A stretch of DNA of 64,000 bases, taken from positions 124,001 to 188,000 of the forward strand of contig CASEWB010000006.1 in NCBI GenBank assembly GCA_949291545.1, given 5' to 3'. A program made the position numbers and the translations under genes. This stretch comes from an uncultured bacterium (GTDB lineage: Bacteria > Elusimicrobiota > Elusimicrobia > Elusimicrobiales > Elusimicrobiaceae). The notes under the pieces were generated by a model. That model saw nothing but the letters and a program-made list of their open reading frames with translations, made no database searches and was not told the DNA's origin. This document shows positions 17,317-25,946 of the stretch, piece after piece; within the stretch, counting starts at the first letter, position 1, and every line of letters begins with the position of its first letter.

Positions 17317-19830
17317 ATGAGTATTGATAATTTTCCGCAAATTGACAAAAAGCAACAAGAACGCTGGGAAAAAGCCAACCTTTTTGCCAGCCCCAAAATG
17401 CCGAAAGGCAAAAAGTTTTACTGCCTGGATATGTTCCCGTATCCTTCGGGTGCGGGGTTGCACGTCGGGCACCCGGAAGGTTACACCGCCTCGGACATTT
17501 TGGTACGCTACAAATTAATGAACGGCTGCGACGTGCTGCACCCTATGGGGTGGGACGCCTTCGGCCTACCTGCGGAAAACTATGCCATCGCCACGGGGGT
17601 TCACCCGCGGATTACCACTCATAAAAACATTGCCAATTTTAAACGCCAAATCAAATCCATCGGCCTCGCGTACGACTGGAACCGGGAAATTGATACCACC
17701 GACCCCCAGTATTACAAATGGACGCAGTGGATTTTCCTGCAGCTGTTTAAAAAGGGCCTGGCGTATGAATCCACCGTGCCGATAAACTGGTGCCCCTCGT
17801 GCAAAACGGGCTTGGCCAACGAAGAAGTTTTTAACGGCAAGTGCGAACGCTGCGGCCACGAAATCGAACGCAAAGCGCTGCGCCAGTGGATTTTGCGCAT
17901 CACCGATTATGCCGAACAACTGCTGGCCGGGCTGGACTCTTTGGACTGGCCGGAAAGCACCTTGGCTATGCAACGCAACTGGATTGGCAAATCCAACGGG
18001 GCGGAAGTAAAATTTAAAGTGGACGGACACGACGACATTTTGACCGTATTTACCACCCGTCCGGACACGCTTTTCGGCGCGACGTATATGGTTGTATCGC
18101 CGGAGCACCCGATTTTGAAAAAAATCGTCACGCCCGAACAAAAAGACGCCGTGGCCAAATACCAGGCCGAAGCCGCCAAAAAAAGCGACTTGGAACGCGG
18201 CGATTTAAACAAAGACAAAACCGGCGTATTCACCGGCGCTTACGCCATCAACCCGGTGAATGGCAAGAAAATCCCGGTCTGGACGTCCGACTATGTGCTG
18301 ATGGGCTACGGCACCGGCGCCATTATGGCCGTGCCCGCCCACGACGAACGCGACTACGCCTTTGCCAAAAAATTCGGGTTAGATATTATTGAAGTGATTA
18401 AAAGCGAACAAGGCGTGGAAAAAGAAGCTTTTACCGGAGACGGGGAACTTATCAATTCCGGTTTTTTAAACGGGCTTCGCGTCAAAGAATCCAAGGCCGC
18501 TATGATTAAATGGCTTTCTGAACGCGGCCTGGGCAACGCCAAAACCACCTACAAACTGCGCGACTGGGTGTTCGCCCGCCAACGCTACTGGGGGGAGCCG
18601 ATTCCCGTGGTGCACTGCCCCAAATGCGGCGTCGTACCGCTGCCGGAAGACCAGCTGCCGCTGACCTTGCCGGAAGTGGAAAAATTTGAACCGTCCGGGA
18701 CGGGGGAATCCCCGCTGGCCACGGTGGAAGAATGGGTAAACACCACCTGCCCGCATTGCGGCGGCCCCGCCAAACGCGAAACCAACACCATGCCCCAATG
18801 GGCGGGCTCGTGCTGGTACTACCTGCGCTATATGGACCCGCACAACGATAAAGCCCCGGTGGACCCGGCCATCGAAAAAGCCTACGGCCCCGTGGATTGC
18901 TACATCGGCGGTGCGGAACACGCCGTACTGCACTTATTGTATGCCCGCTTCTGGCACCGGGTTTTGTTCGATTTAGGCATCGTCAGCCACCCGGAACCGT
19001 TCCAAAAGCTGCGCCACCAAGGTATGATTTTGGCTTTCTCGTACCGGGACAAAATGGGCGCCTACCACGGCTACGACGAAATTGATTTTAAAGACGGAAA
19101 AGCCTTCTTAAAAACCACCGGGGAAGAACTCTCCCCGATGATTGAAAAAATGTCCAAATCCAAGAAGAACGTCATCAACCCGGACGATATCCTCAACCAA
19201 TACGGGGCGGACGCGTTCCGGATGTACGAAATGTTTATGGGTCCGTTTGAATCCAGCAAACCTTGGGATATGAAAGGCATCGAAGGTATTTCCCGCTTCT
19301 TAAAACGCGTAGCCGGCTGGAGTGAAAGTGTAAAACTTTCCGCCCAGGCCGACCCGCGCAAAAGCGAAATTTTAAAGAACAAAACCATCGCCAAAGTAAG
19401 CGAAGATATTGAAAACTTCCGTTTCAACACGGCCATTTCTTCGCTGATGGTTCTCTTTAACGACATCAGCAAACTGCCGCAGGTAAGCCAAGACACGTTC
19501 CAAACGTTCTTAAAGCTCCTGCACCCTTTCGCCCCGCACCTGACGGAAGAAATCTGGCAGCAAAAAGGCTATGACGGGTTTGTCGTCAAATCCGCCTGGC
19601 CCGCGCCCAACCCGGAAATGATGCAGGACGACACGGTGGAAGTCGGCGTACAGGTAAACGGCAAAGTGCGCGACCGCATTGCCGTACCCGTAAACGCCGC
19701 CCGCGAAGAACTGGAAGCCGCCGCCAAGGCCAGCGCCAAAGTACAGCGCAGCTTGGAAGGGTTGGAAATTAAAAAAGTGATTGTCGTTCCCGGCCGCATG
19801 GTTAGCTTTGTGGCCGCACCCAAAAAATAA
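17317..19830 (+). CDS. leuS: Leucyl-tRNA synthetase
   Basis: This class I synthetase has 837 residues. Signatures are the HIGH variant HVGH (SGAGLHVGHPEGYT), two CxxC zinc-like pairs (NWCPSCKTG and CERCGH), the CP1 editing domain in the middle (FTTRPDTLFGATY), and the KMSKS loop (IEKMSKSKKNVINP). The C-terminal domain ends in the KVRDRI segment. It is the first gene of leuS-lptE-holA. Confidence 0.97.
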   Translation: MSIDNFPQIDKKQQERWEKANLFASPKMPKGKKFYCLDMFPYPSGAGLHVGHPEGYTASDILVRYKLMNGCDVLHPMGWDAFGLPAENYAIATGVHPRITTHKNIANFKRQIKSIGLAYDWNREIDTTDPQYYKWTQWIFLQLFKKGLAYESTVPINWCPSCKTGLANEEVFNGKCERCGHEIERKALRQWILRITDYAEQLLAGLDSLDWPESTLAMQRNWIGKSNGAEVKFKVDGHDDILTVFTTRPDTLFGATYMVVSPEHPILKKIVTPEQKDAVAKYQAEAAKKSDLERGDLNKDKTGVFTGAYAINPVNGKKIPVWTSDYVLMGYGTGAIMAVPAHDERDYAFAKKFGLDIIEVIKSEQGVEKEAFTGDGELINSGFLNGLRVKESKAAMIKWLSERGLGNAKTTYKLRDWVFARQRYWGEPIPVVHCPKCGVVPLPEDQLPLTLPEVEKFEPSGTGESPLATVEEWVNTTCPHCGGPAKRETNTMPQWAGSCWYYLRYMDPHNDKAPVDPAIEKAYGPVDCYIGGAEHAVLHLLYARFWHRVLFDLGIVSHPEPFQKLRHQGMILAFSYRDKMGAYHGYDEIDFKDGKAFLKTTGEELSPMIEKMSKSKKNVINPDDILNQYGADAFRMYEMFMGPFESSKPWDMKGIEGISRFLKRVAGWSESVKLSAQADPRKSEILKNKTIAKVSEDIENFRFNTAISSLMVLFNDISKLPQVSQDTFQTFLKLLHPFAPHLTEEIWQQKGYDGFVVKSAWPAPNPEMMQDDTVEVGVQVNGKVRDRIAVPVNAAREELEAAAKASAKVQRSLEGLEIKKVIVVPGRMVSFVAAPKK

Positions 19831-19861
19831 CCGCCGGGCAACCCGGCTAAAGGGAGCATTT

Positions 19862-20443
19862 ATGAAAAAATTCCTATCTGTCTTGTGCGCCGCGGCCGCG
19901 TTAGCGGCGTGCGCCAGTGAAGGGGCGGTCTATAAACCGCAAGCCCAGATTATGCCGCAGCACATCAAAAAAATTGCCGTGCGGCAGATCTTAAACAAAA
20001 CCGAAGTATTCGCCCTGGAAGATAAGTTTTACAACGAACTCTACGACGAGTTTTTGCGCGACGGGTCATACCAAATCGTATCGGAAAACAACGGCGCCGA
20101 AGGCGTGGTCGTCACCACCATTTCCCGCTATTTAAACGTGCCGATACAGTACGACAGCCAGCTCATTCCCACCGTATACCGTATGGATATTTGGCTGGAC
20201 GTAGTGTTTATGGACAAAACTACCAACGCCCCCGTGTGGCGCGAACCGGCGTTTTTGGGTACGCAAATTTATGCTGCGTCCACTCTGCCCGGCGGTATGA
20301 CCGAAGTGCAGGCGCGGGACGTAGTGTTTGAAAAATTATCCAAAGACATCGTCAAACGCACGGTGGAAGGCTTCGGCTCCGTAATGAGCGAAAACAAAAA
20401 GAAAGTAATGAACAACCCCGAATACACCACCATTACGCAATAA
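19862..20443 (+). CDS. lptE: LPS-assembly lipoprotein LptE
   Basis: The 193-residue protein has a lipoprotein signal with lipobox LAAC (C17). The mature part reads as the LptE/DUF-type fold that plugs the LptD barrel in the outer membrane and helps insert LPS: an HIKKIAV strand, EDKFYNELYDEFLRDGSYQI, then GVVVTTISRY and TVYRMDIWLDVVF. Sequence similarity alone is weak. The place between leuS and holA is exactly that of lptE (rlpB) in Escherichia coli, and lptF and lptG occur at 54-56 kb, which supports the call. AGGGAG precedes the ATG, 31 nt after leuS. Confidence 0.85.
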   Translation: MKKFLSVLCAAAALAACASEGAVYKPQAQIMPQHIKKIAVRQILNKTEVFALEDKFYNELYDEFLRDGSYQIVSENNGAEGVVVTTISRYLNVPIQYDSQLIPTVYRMDIWLDVVFMDKTTNAPVWREPAFLGTQIYAASTLPGGMTEVQARDVVFEKLSKDIVKRTVEGFGSVMSENKKKVMNNPEYTTITQ

Positions 20444-20444
20444 A

Positions 20445-21455
20445 ATGTCCAAACTCACCGCCGAAAAGCTAAACGCTGAACTTGCTAAAAATATCGTTTC
20501 CCCCGTCTATTTACTGACGGGGGAAGACGTTTATCGCAAAAATTTAGTCATTCAAAAAATCCGCGAAATTCTCCACCCGGACGATTTCAACTCCTACCAA
20601 AGCGAAGCCGACAAAGCCGATATGGGCGAAGTACTGGCGCTGGCCAACACCGCGCCCGTATTTTCGGAAAACCGCCTGGTGGTATTAACCGGTATCGAGA
20701 AACTGCGCAAAGACCCCAAAGAAGCCTTAATCCGCTATTTGGATAATCCGCTTCCCACTACCACGCTTATTTTGACGCACAACGATTCCAAAAAAATGAA
20801 AACGGAAAAAGTACTGGCGGAAGTTTGTTCGGACGCAGGGCGGGTGGCCAATTTTGACGAACTTAAAAAAGACGAACTGACCGCTTGGGTTCGCCAAAAA
20901 CTGCAGGAAAAAGGCCTCCAGCCGGATTTCGACTCGGTCGATTTACTGTGCGAAAGCGTAGGCGGGGAACTAAACGCATTGGAAAACGAAATTGAAAAAA
21001 TTTCGCTCTACACCGCCGAGCGGGAAAATAAAGCCATTACCAAAGACGACGTACTGGCCTGCATTGGTTTTAGCAAGGAAGAAAACCCGTTTGAACTTTC
21101 CAACGCCATTACGGCCTGCAACAGAAACCGCGCCGTAAAATTGGTGGACAAACTGGTGGACGACGGCGAAGAACCCGTGGCTATTTTGAGCAAAATGACG
21201 TTCCCCATTTTAAAAATGGCGCGCATCAAACGCCTGAGCGAAGCGGGCCTTGCGCCGGCGGAAATTTTGCGTGCGGCGGGGCTAATGTATTGGGAAAGCC
21301 GCTTGGTTAATCAGGCGCGTTCCTTCCCCCCGCAAAAGAATTTTTTAAATGCGCTAAACCGCATTATTGAAGCTGACAGCGCGTTTAAATCTTCGTCCGG
21401 GGCAGACCCCAAAATTTTGTTAAAAGGCATTCTTCTTACCTTGTTTAACAAATAG
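20445..21455 (+). CDS. holA: DNA polymerase III delta subunit
   Basis: HolA opens the sliding clamp in the clamp loader. The 336 residues show the family's N-terminal SPVYLLTGEDVYRKN segment, the middle VVLTGIEKL and LILTHNDSKK strands, and the C-terminal helical domain (PVAILSKMTFPILKMARI). It has no P-loop, as expected for delta. The ATG lies 1 nt after the lptE stop, so translation is probably coupled. Confidence 0.93.
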   Translation: MSKLTAEKLNAELAKNIVSPVYLLTGEDVYRKNLVIQKIREILHPDDFNSYQSEADKADMGEVLALANTAPVFSENRLVVLTGIEKLRKDPKEALIRYLDNPLPTTTLILTHNDSKKMKTEKVLAEVCSDAGRVANFDELKKDELTAWVRQKLQEKGLQPDFDSVDLLCESVGGELNALENEIEKISLYTAERENKAITKDDVLACIGFSKEENPFELSNAITACNRNRAVKLVDKLVDDGEEPVAILSKMTFPILKMARIKRLSEAGLAPAEILRAAGLMYWESRLVNQARSFPPQKNFLNALNRIIEADSAFKSSSGADPKILLKGILLTLFNK

Positions 21456-21462
21456 CTCTTTT

Positions 21463-21490
21463 TACCCCGGCCGCTCAGGCCGGGGGTATT
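21463..21490 (+). terminator. Intrinsic terminator of leuS-lptE-holA
   Basis: TACCCCGGCC / GGCCGGGGGTA with a 5-nt loop, then TTTAAATAA. Confidence 0.7.
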
Positions 21491-21646
21491 TAAATAACCC
21501 TCTCCAGCAATCTTTCCTTTACCCCAACAAAACCCTCTTGGCGTGCTTTGCCGCAACAGCCGCGCCCAGCTTTTTAGCTTGCCAGTGTAACGGGTTTTAG
21601 CTCATTCCCGCCCGCCCCGGGCTCAGTATGGTATAACAAACAATAA

Positions 21647-21671
21647 GGGGAGCCCTTTTTAAGAGCTCCCC
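21647..21671 (-). terminator. Hairpin after the outer-membrane barrel gene
   Basis: GGGGAGC / GCTCCCC with an 11-nt loop, followed on the minus strand by TTATTGTTTG. The 240 bp between this and holA hold no other recognisable feature. Confidence 0.55.
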
Positions 21672-21697
21672 CGTACCCCCCGGTTTTCCCCCTTCTT

Positions 21698-22366
21698 TCA
21701 AATTTGGTAATTCACCCGCAAAACGCTGGAAATATAATTGGCCTGGCGATATAAGGCCATATGGTCCCCGCTGGCAATTTGCTTTTCGTCGTGGAATTTA
21801 TTCCCGTTGTAGCGTAGCTCCCAGCCCAGGCTCCAATGTTCATTAATGCTGCGTTCTACCCCCAGCCCGGCATAATAAGCAAACCCGGTGTATTCAAAAT
21901 CTTCGGTTGGGGAAAGCTCTATGCTAATTTTGCTATGCGCCACCCCCGCCCCTAAAGAGGCATATACCCTGGTTCTGCTTTGCGGGTTTACATACACCCG
22001 TGCTGCCGCCAAATAGCGCTGCTGGCTGGTTTTCCCATCTACCCACCACCCGCTTGAACGTTCCGGCAAAAACCATATTTGCGATATATCCGCCCCTACT
22101 GCAATATGCGGGTGGACAAAATACAAGGCTTGTAAATCCAACCCCAAGCCTGGTTCCCCCAGTTTGGAGTCGTGCGCAATACCGGGCTCGATAGCTTCTA
22201 CATTAATTTCGCCCCAATCGCTACCCAATTCCACCGGGGCGCTGATGGCCCCAACGCTAAATACCCAGTCATTTGCCTGGTACCCGTAACCATATCCTTC
22301 TGCCGCGGGAAACAACCCCGCGGATATAATACCAATCGCTACTGCAACACGTTTGTATAAGCTCAT
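21698..22366 (-). CDS. Outer-membrane beta-barrel protein (OmpW/opacity-like)
   Basis: The 222-residue protein has a signal peptide (ending AAEGYG) and alternating hydrophobic strands. Its pattern fits an eight-stranded barrel: LGLDLQALYFVHPHIAVGAD, RVYASLGAGVAHSKI, FAYYAGLGVERSI and WSLGWELRYNGNKF. The exact family is not certain. The start at 22366 is set by AAGGTGA 6 nt upstream. Its promoter is overlapped by a perfect 20-bp palindrome, so it is likely under a repressor. Expression would be inducible. Confidence 0.8.
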   Translation of the reverse strand: MSLYKRVAVAIGIISAGLFPAAEGYGYGYQANDWVFSVGAISAPVELGSDWGEINVEAIEPGIAHDSKLGEPGLGLDLQALYFVHPHIAVGADISQIWFLPERSSGWWVDGKTSQQRYLAAARVYVNPQSRTRVYASLGAGVAHSKISIELSPTEDFEYTGFAYYAGLGVERSINEHWSLGWELRYNGNKFHDEKQIASGDHMALYRQANYISSVLRVNYQI

Positions 22367-22379
22367 AGTCAATCACCTT

Positions 22380-22427
22380 TTTACTTACCGGTAAGTAAAT
22401 AGTAGTATATTATTCTTTATTCGTCAA
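22380..22427 (-). promoter_or_regulatory. Promoter with a perfect 20-bp palindromic operator (TetR-type)
   Basis: Minus strand: TTGACG (22422-22427), 17 nt, TACTAT (22399-22404), directly followed by the palindrome TTTACTTACCGGTAAGTAAA (22380-22399). The operator covers the transcription start region between -10 and the ribosome site. Symmetry and size are typical of TetR-family operators. No TetR gene lies in the window. Confidence 0.75.
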
Positions 22428-22461
22428 TATATTTGTGATACAGCAGAGGAACAAAGGGATT

Positions 22462-22477
22462 TGCTACAATGCTATAT
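22462..22477 (+). promoter_or_regulatory. Extended -10 of dedA, leaderless type
   Basis: TGCTACAAT (22462-22470), then 7 nt (GCTATAT) and ATG at 22478. An ATG at 22469 overlaps the -10 and cannot be the start of such a transcript. Confidence 0.6.
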
Positions 22478-23131
22478 ATGGAATTTTTATCACAAGTAAT
22501 TGACATTTTTTTGCACTTGGACGTGCATTTAAACTCCTGGGCGGCCTGGATGGGCGTCTGGCTATATGTAGTAATTTTTGTAGTGGTGTTCTGCGAAACG
22601 GGTCTCGTCGTCACGCCGTTTTTACCGGGGGACTCGTTATTGTTTGCCTGCGGTGCGCTGGCCGCGGCAGAGGGGAGCGAAATCAATTTGTATTGGCTGA
22701 TCCCCATTGTTTTTGCAGCGGCCGTATTGGGGGATTTTTGCAACTACGAAATCGGCAAATGGCTGGGGCCCAAGGTGTTTACTAAAAAAGACAGTATTTT
22801 CCTGAATAAAGACCACTTGAACAAAGCTCACGCCTTCTACGAAAAATACGGCGGGAAAACCATTATTTTAGCGCGTTTTATCCCCATTATCCGCACTTTT
22901 GCGCCGTTTGTGGCGGGCATAGGAAAAATGACCTATTTTCACTTTGCGTCGTATAACTTAATTGGTGCGGCGCTGTGGGTAGTTGCTTTTACACTGGGTG
23001 GGTATTTCTTTGCGGATTTGCCGGTAGTGCAAAACCATTTTCACTATGTAGTAGTGGCTATTATTGTGATATCGGTGCTGCCTGCTGTATACGAGTTTTG
23101 GAACGCCCGCCGCAAACCGCAGCAAAACTAA
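22478..23131 (+). CDS. DedA family membrane protein
   Basis: This 217-residue inner-membrane protein has the DedA/SNARE-associated domain. Marks are the re-entrant loop motif E-x-G......LPGDSLLF (residues about 40-55) and RFIPIIRTFAPFVAG. DedA proteins are linked to membrane lipid (undecaprenyl-phosphate or phosphatidylethanolamine) flipping and to envelope homeostasis. Its last 4 bases overlap the end of the convergent GH3 gene, so no terminator separates them. The start is chosen from the -10 position. Confidence 0.9.
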   Translation: MEFLSQVIDIFLHLDVHLNSWAAWMGVWLYVVIFVVVFCETGLVVTPFLPGDSLLFACGALAAAEGSEINLYWLIPIVFAAAVLGDFCNYEIGKWLGPKVFTKKDSIFLNKDHLNKAHAFYEKYGGKTIILARFIPIIRTFAPFVAGIGKMTYFHFASYNLIGAALWVVAFTLGGYFFADLPVVQNHFHYVVVAIIVISVLPAVYEFWNARRKPQQN

Positions 23132-24756
23132 TCCGGCAAGCCCAGCTGCACCGGCAGCACGCCCCGCGGCGGCAAATTGCCCAAAATAATGTCCGCCGCC
23201 GTTTGCAAGGCATATTTATTTAACCCGTAGGTGGCCAACACAACGTCCGCCTCCGGGTAGTTTTTTATGTCATAAGGGCTCATAGTAGAAATAAAAACCG
23301 TATTTTTATTTTCCTTAATTAACCCATTAATCGCATTTTTTTGGTTGATGTTGGTTTTATCCGCCCACTGCAGGCTGGTTACAATCAGCAAATCAGCCCC
23401 TTTGGCGCAGGCGGCGGCGCGCTGGCTGTCTTTCTTGCGCGGAGTTAAGGAAGCATTATAAGTGCGGATTTTCCACCCCTTCTCCAAGAATGGTTTAGAA
23501 AACCGGGTCAGCTGGTCGGCAAAACGGGACGGCGCAAAAAATACGGCACAAACCGTCGGCTTCTTGCCGGCGGGAGGAACAAAAGGCAACAGTTTTTTGC
23601 GGTCCCGCACGAGCGTAACGGACTGATTGCTGATTTTTTCCATCTCCAGTTGATAGGCTTGCTCAATGGGGGCAGGGGTTTCGCGGGTGTGGTCCAGCAA
23701 GCCCAGCTGTTTTTTTAAGTTAAAAATGCGCTGGGCAGCTTCTTCCACCCGGGGCTGCATTTGCTTTTGCTGGGTTTCTTTTAAAATTTGGCCAAAAACC
23801 GTCAATGGCTTGATATACCGCCCCAGCAACACCATATCCGCCCCGCTTTGCAGGGCACGCACAGCACAGCCTGCAATGGTACAAAAAGAAGTAGCGCTTT
23901 TCATATCCAAACTATCCGTTACAATAAAGCCCTTAAACCCCATTTTATGGCGCAGCAAATCCTGCAAAATAGGCTGGGAAAACGTAGCGATATTTTGGCT
24001 GTCCAACGCCGGATAAAGCACATGGCCCGTCATTACGCCCGGCACCCCTTGGCGTACGGCCTCGGCAAAAGGGCCCAGGTGAATTTTTTGCAAATCTTCA
24101 TAGCTGTCTTTTACGACTGGCACGCCGTAGTGGGAATCGGTAGAAGTATCCCCATGCCCGGGGAAATGCTTTACTACGCTTACAATCCCCGCCGCTTTAA
24201 AGCCGTTCATCAGCGAAAGCCCCATCTTGGTAACGTTGGCCGGATCGGACCCAAACGAACGCACCCCGATAATCGGGTTATTGGGATTGCTGTTTACGTC
24301 CAACACCGGGGAAAAGTTGATATGCACCCCCGCCCGGCGCAATTCCAACCCGGCCAAATAGGCAATGGCAGCGGCGCCTTCTTCGTCCTGGGAAGCGGAA
24401 AGCATCATATTCGTAGGCAGGTAATCAAACCCCAGTGTAATGGGGGTATACACCGTGCCGCCTTCGTAATCAATCGAAATTAACAGCGGTATTTTATGCG
24501 GGCTTTTGGCGGCCCACCCTTGCAGGGTTTTGACCAGTTCTTTCGTTTGTTCCAGGGAGTACGTCCCCCACTGGATCAGCACCCCGCCGATTTTGCCGGC
24601 TTCTATGGCTGGGCGCACCAAGGCAGCGCGGTCCACGTCCACAAACACGACCAGCGTTTGTCCGAGTTTTTCTTCGTAAGATAAATCTTCAAACTGCACC
24701 GCCCCCCATACGGGAAGTGCCCCTATCAGCAACAGTGCCGCCAGCCAGTGCCTCAT
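23128..24756 (-). CDS. Glycoside hydrolase family 3 protein (beta-N-acetylhexosaminidase type)
   Basis: The 542-residue exported enzyme starts with a signal peptide (MRHWLAALLLIGALPVWGAV). The GH3 barrel has the NagZ-type motif KHFPGHGDTSTDSH (about 193-206), whose Asp/His pair acts as general acid-base, and the nucleophile in VTDSLDM (about 281). A GH3 C-terminal domain follows from about residue 370. It probably removes GlcNAc from peptidoglycan fragments or glycans in the periplasm. The ATG overlaps the stop of the upstream metallophosphoesterase (ATGA). Confidence 0.9.
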   Translation of the reverse strand: MRHWLAALLLIGALPVWGAVQFEDLSYEEKLGQTLVVFVDVDRAALVRPAIEAGKIGGVLIQWGTYSLEQTKELVKTLQGWAAKSPHKIPLLISIDYEGGTVYTPITLGFDYLPTNMMLSASQDEEGAAAIAYLAGLELRRAGVHINFSPVLDVNSNPNNPIIGVRSFGSDPANVTKMGLSLMNGFKAAGIVSVVKHFPGHGDTSTDSHYGVPVVKDSYEDLQKIHLGPFAEAVRQGVPGVMTGHVLYPALDSQNIATFSQPILQDLLRHKMGFKGFIVTDSLDMKSATSFCTIAGCAVRALQSGADMVLLGRYIKPLTVFGQILKETQQKQMQPRVEEAAQRIFNLKKQLGLLDHTRETPAPIEQAYQLEMEKISNQSVTLVRDRKKLLPFVPPAGKKPTVCAVFFAPSRFADQLTRFSKPFLEKGWKIRTYNASLTPRKKDSQRAAACAKGADLLIVTSLQWADKTNINQKNAINGLIKENKNTVFISTMSPYDIKNYPEADVVLATYGLNKYALQTAADIILGNLPPRGVLPVQLGLPD

Positions 24757-25832
24757 GCATTAACCTCTACAATTGGTATCTCCGCCGGCGCCAAGAAGCG
24801 CAGCGGAATGCCCCAATAAAACGTGCCGGACGTAATGTAAAACTTCATGCCTTCCACATCAAACAAACCGTACACCCGCGGGAATTGCAGACGCACCAAA
24901 TAGTTAAACGGGAAAATCTGCCCGTTGTGGGTGTGCCCGCTGAACATCAAATCCGCGCCGGACGCCGCGGCTTCCTCTGCATAAAGAGGCGTATGGCTTA
25001 GATAAATAAGCGGTTGGGCCGCGTCCGCCCGGGCCAACAAGCGCTGCACGTCTTCTGCGGACACGCCGGCGGTGCGCACGTCTTTTACACCGGCCACGGT
25101 TACGCCGTTGGGCATCTGGGCGGAAGCATTTTCCAGCAAAGTGATTCCCGCTTCTTTAAAGAAATTTTTGGAATTTTCGTACCCCACATAATATTCGTGG
25201 TTGCCAAACACGCCGTAAGAGCCCAAGGGCGTTTTTACCTGTGCCAAGCGCCGGGCGTAGGCGGAGCGGTTGGGGCCGTATTCAAAAATATCGCCCAGCA
25301 CCAGCAAGGCATCGGGTTGTTCGGCTTCCAAGCGTTTGAGGGCTTTGTCAAACCGTTTTAACGAAACCCCTATCCCCAAATGGGTATCCGACAGCAACGC
25401 CAGCTTCATTTTGGGCGCACCCGGCACCGTAACCGAAATGTGTTTTATCCGCGGGGTGGAAACTCCCCCGTACACCGCCAGCACGGCAGCCGCCAACATC
25501 AGCCCCACGCTCACGGGCCCCAGCCAGGTGCGCGCCTGCACATGGAAGAAAAACAGCCCCCACTGCACTACCGCACACACGGCGCAAATGCAAAAAGCCA
25601 AAAAAACCAACCCGGCCCAGGTGTAGGCCAAATAATACAAAGCACTTTCCCAAGTGCCCCAATGGGCGCGGGTGTATTCCATGGCAAACCGAAAAAATAA
25701 AGTCATTACGACGGGCAACACCGCCGCCGGCCATTTCCAGCCTATTTGCGGGAACGCCCAAAACAGCCACGTCCCTACCGTCACCTGCATCAGCCACAGC
25801 ACTAAAGACGCTACGATAAAAAATGCACTCAC
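24753..25832 (-). CDS. Membrane-anchored metallophosphoesterase (YaeI-like)
   Basis: The N-terminal about 135 residues hold four or so hydrophobic helices. A calcineurin-like domain follows with all metal motifs: LLSDTHLGIG, LVLGDIFEYGPN, VFGNHEYYVG, LSHTPLY and FSGHTHNGQ. Relatives include YaeI-type enzymes suggested to act on lipid headgroups or UDP-sugar-lipid diphosphates. The substrate is unknown. The start is probably GTG at 25832, because GGAG lies 6 nt upstream; a TTG at 25844 would overlap that site. It is translationally coupled to the GH3 gene, which suggests a shared envelope role. Confidence 0.85.
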   Translation of the reverse strand: MSAFFIVASLVLWLMQVTVGTWLFWAFPQIGWKWPAAVLPVVMTLFFRFAMEYTRAHWGTWESALYYLAYTWAGLVFLAFCICAVCAVVQWGLFFFHVQARTWLGPVSVGLMLAAAVLAVYGGVSTPRIKHISVTVPGAPKMKLALLSDTHLGIGVSLKRFDKALKRLEAEQPDALLVLGDIFEYGPNRSAYARRLAQVKTPLGSYGVFGNHEYYVGYENSKNFFKEAGITLLENASAQMPNGVTVAGVKDVRTAGVSAEDVQRLLARADAAQPLIYLSHTPLYAEEAAASGADLMFSGHTHNGQIFPFNYLVRLQFPRVYGLFDVEGMKFYITSGTFYWGIPLRFLAPAEIPIVEVNA

Positions 25833-25896
25833 AGCCCACTCCAAAAAGTTATGAAAACTTACTTATATTATATTTTAAAAAATTTCCCATAATAAG

Positions 25897-25936
25897 TATA
25901 ATATATCTATAGACGTATATTATATAACAAGAGGAT
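25897..25936 (+). promoter_or_regulatory. AT-rich gltX leader with inverted repeat and ribosome site
   Basis: TATAAT at 25897-25902 is part of an inverted repeat: TATAATATA (25897-25905) and TATATTATA (25916-25924), 10 nt apart. AGAGG at 25930-25934 serves the ATG at 25947. Confidence 0.45.
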
Positions 25937-25946
25937 ATTGCACCTT

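Noticed and set aside
25861..25930. dif-like site for the Xer recombinase
   Set aside because: The symmetrical AT arms are separated by 10 nt rather than 6, and the sequence does not fit the dif consensus I know.
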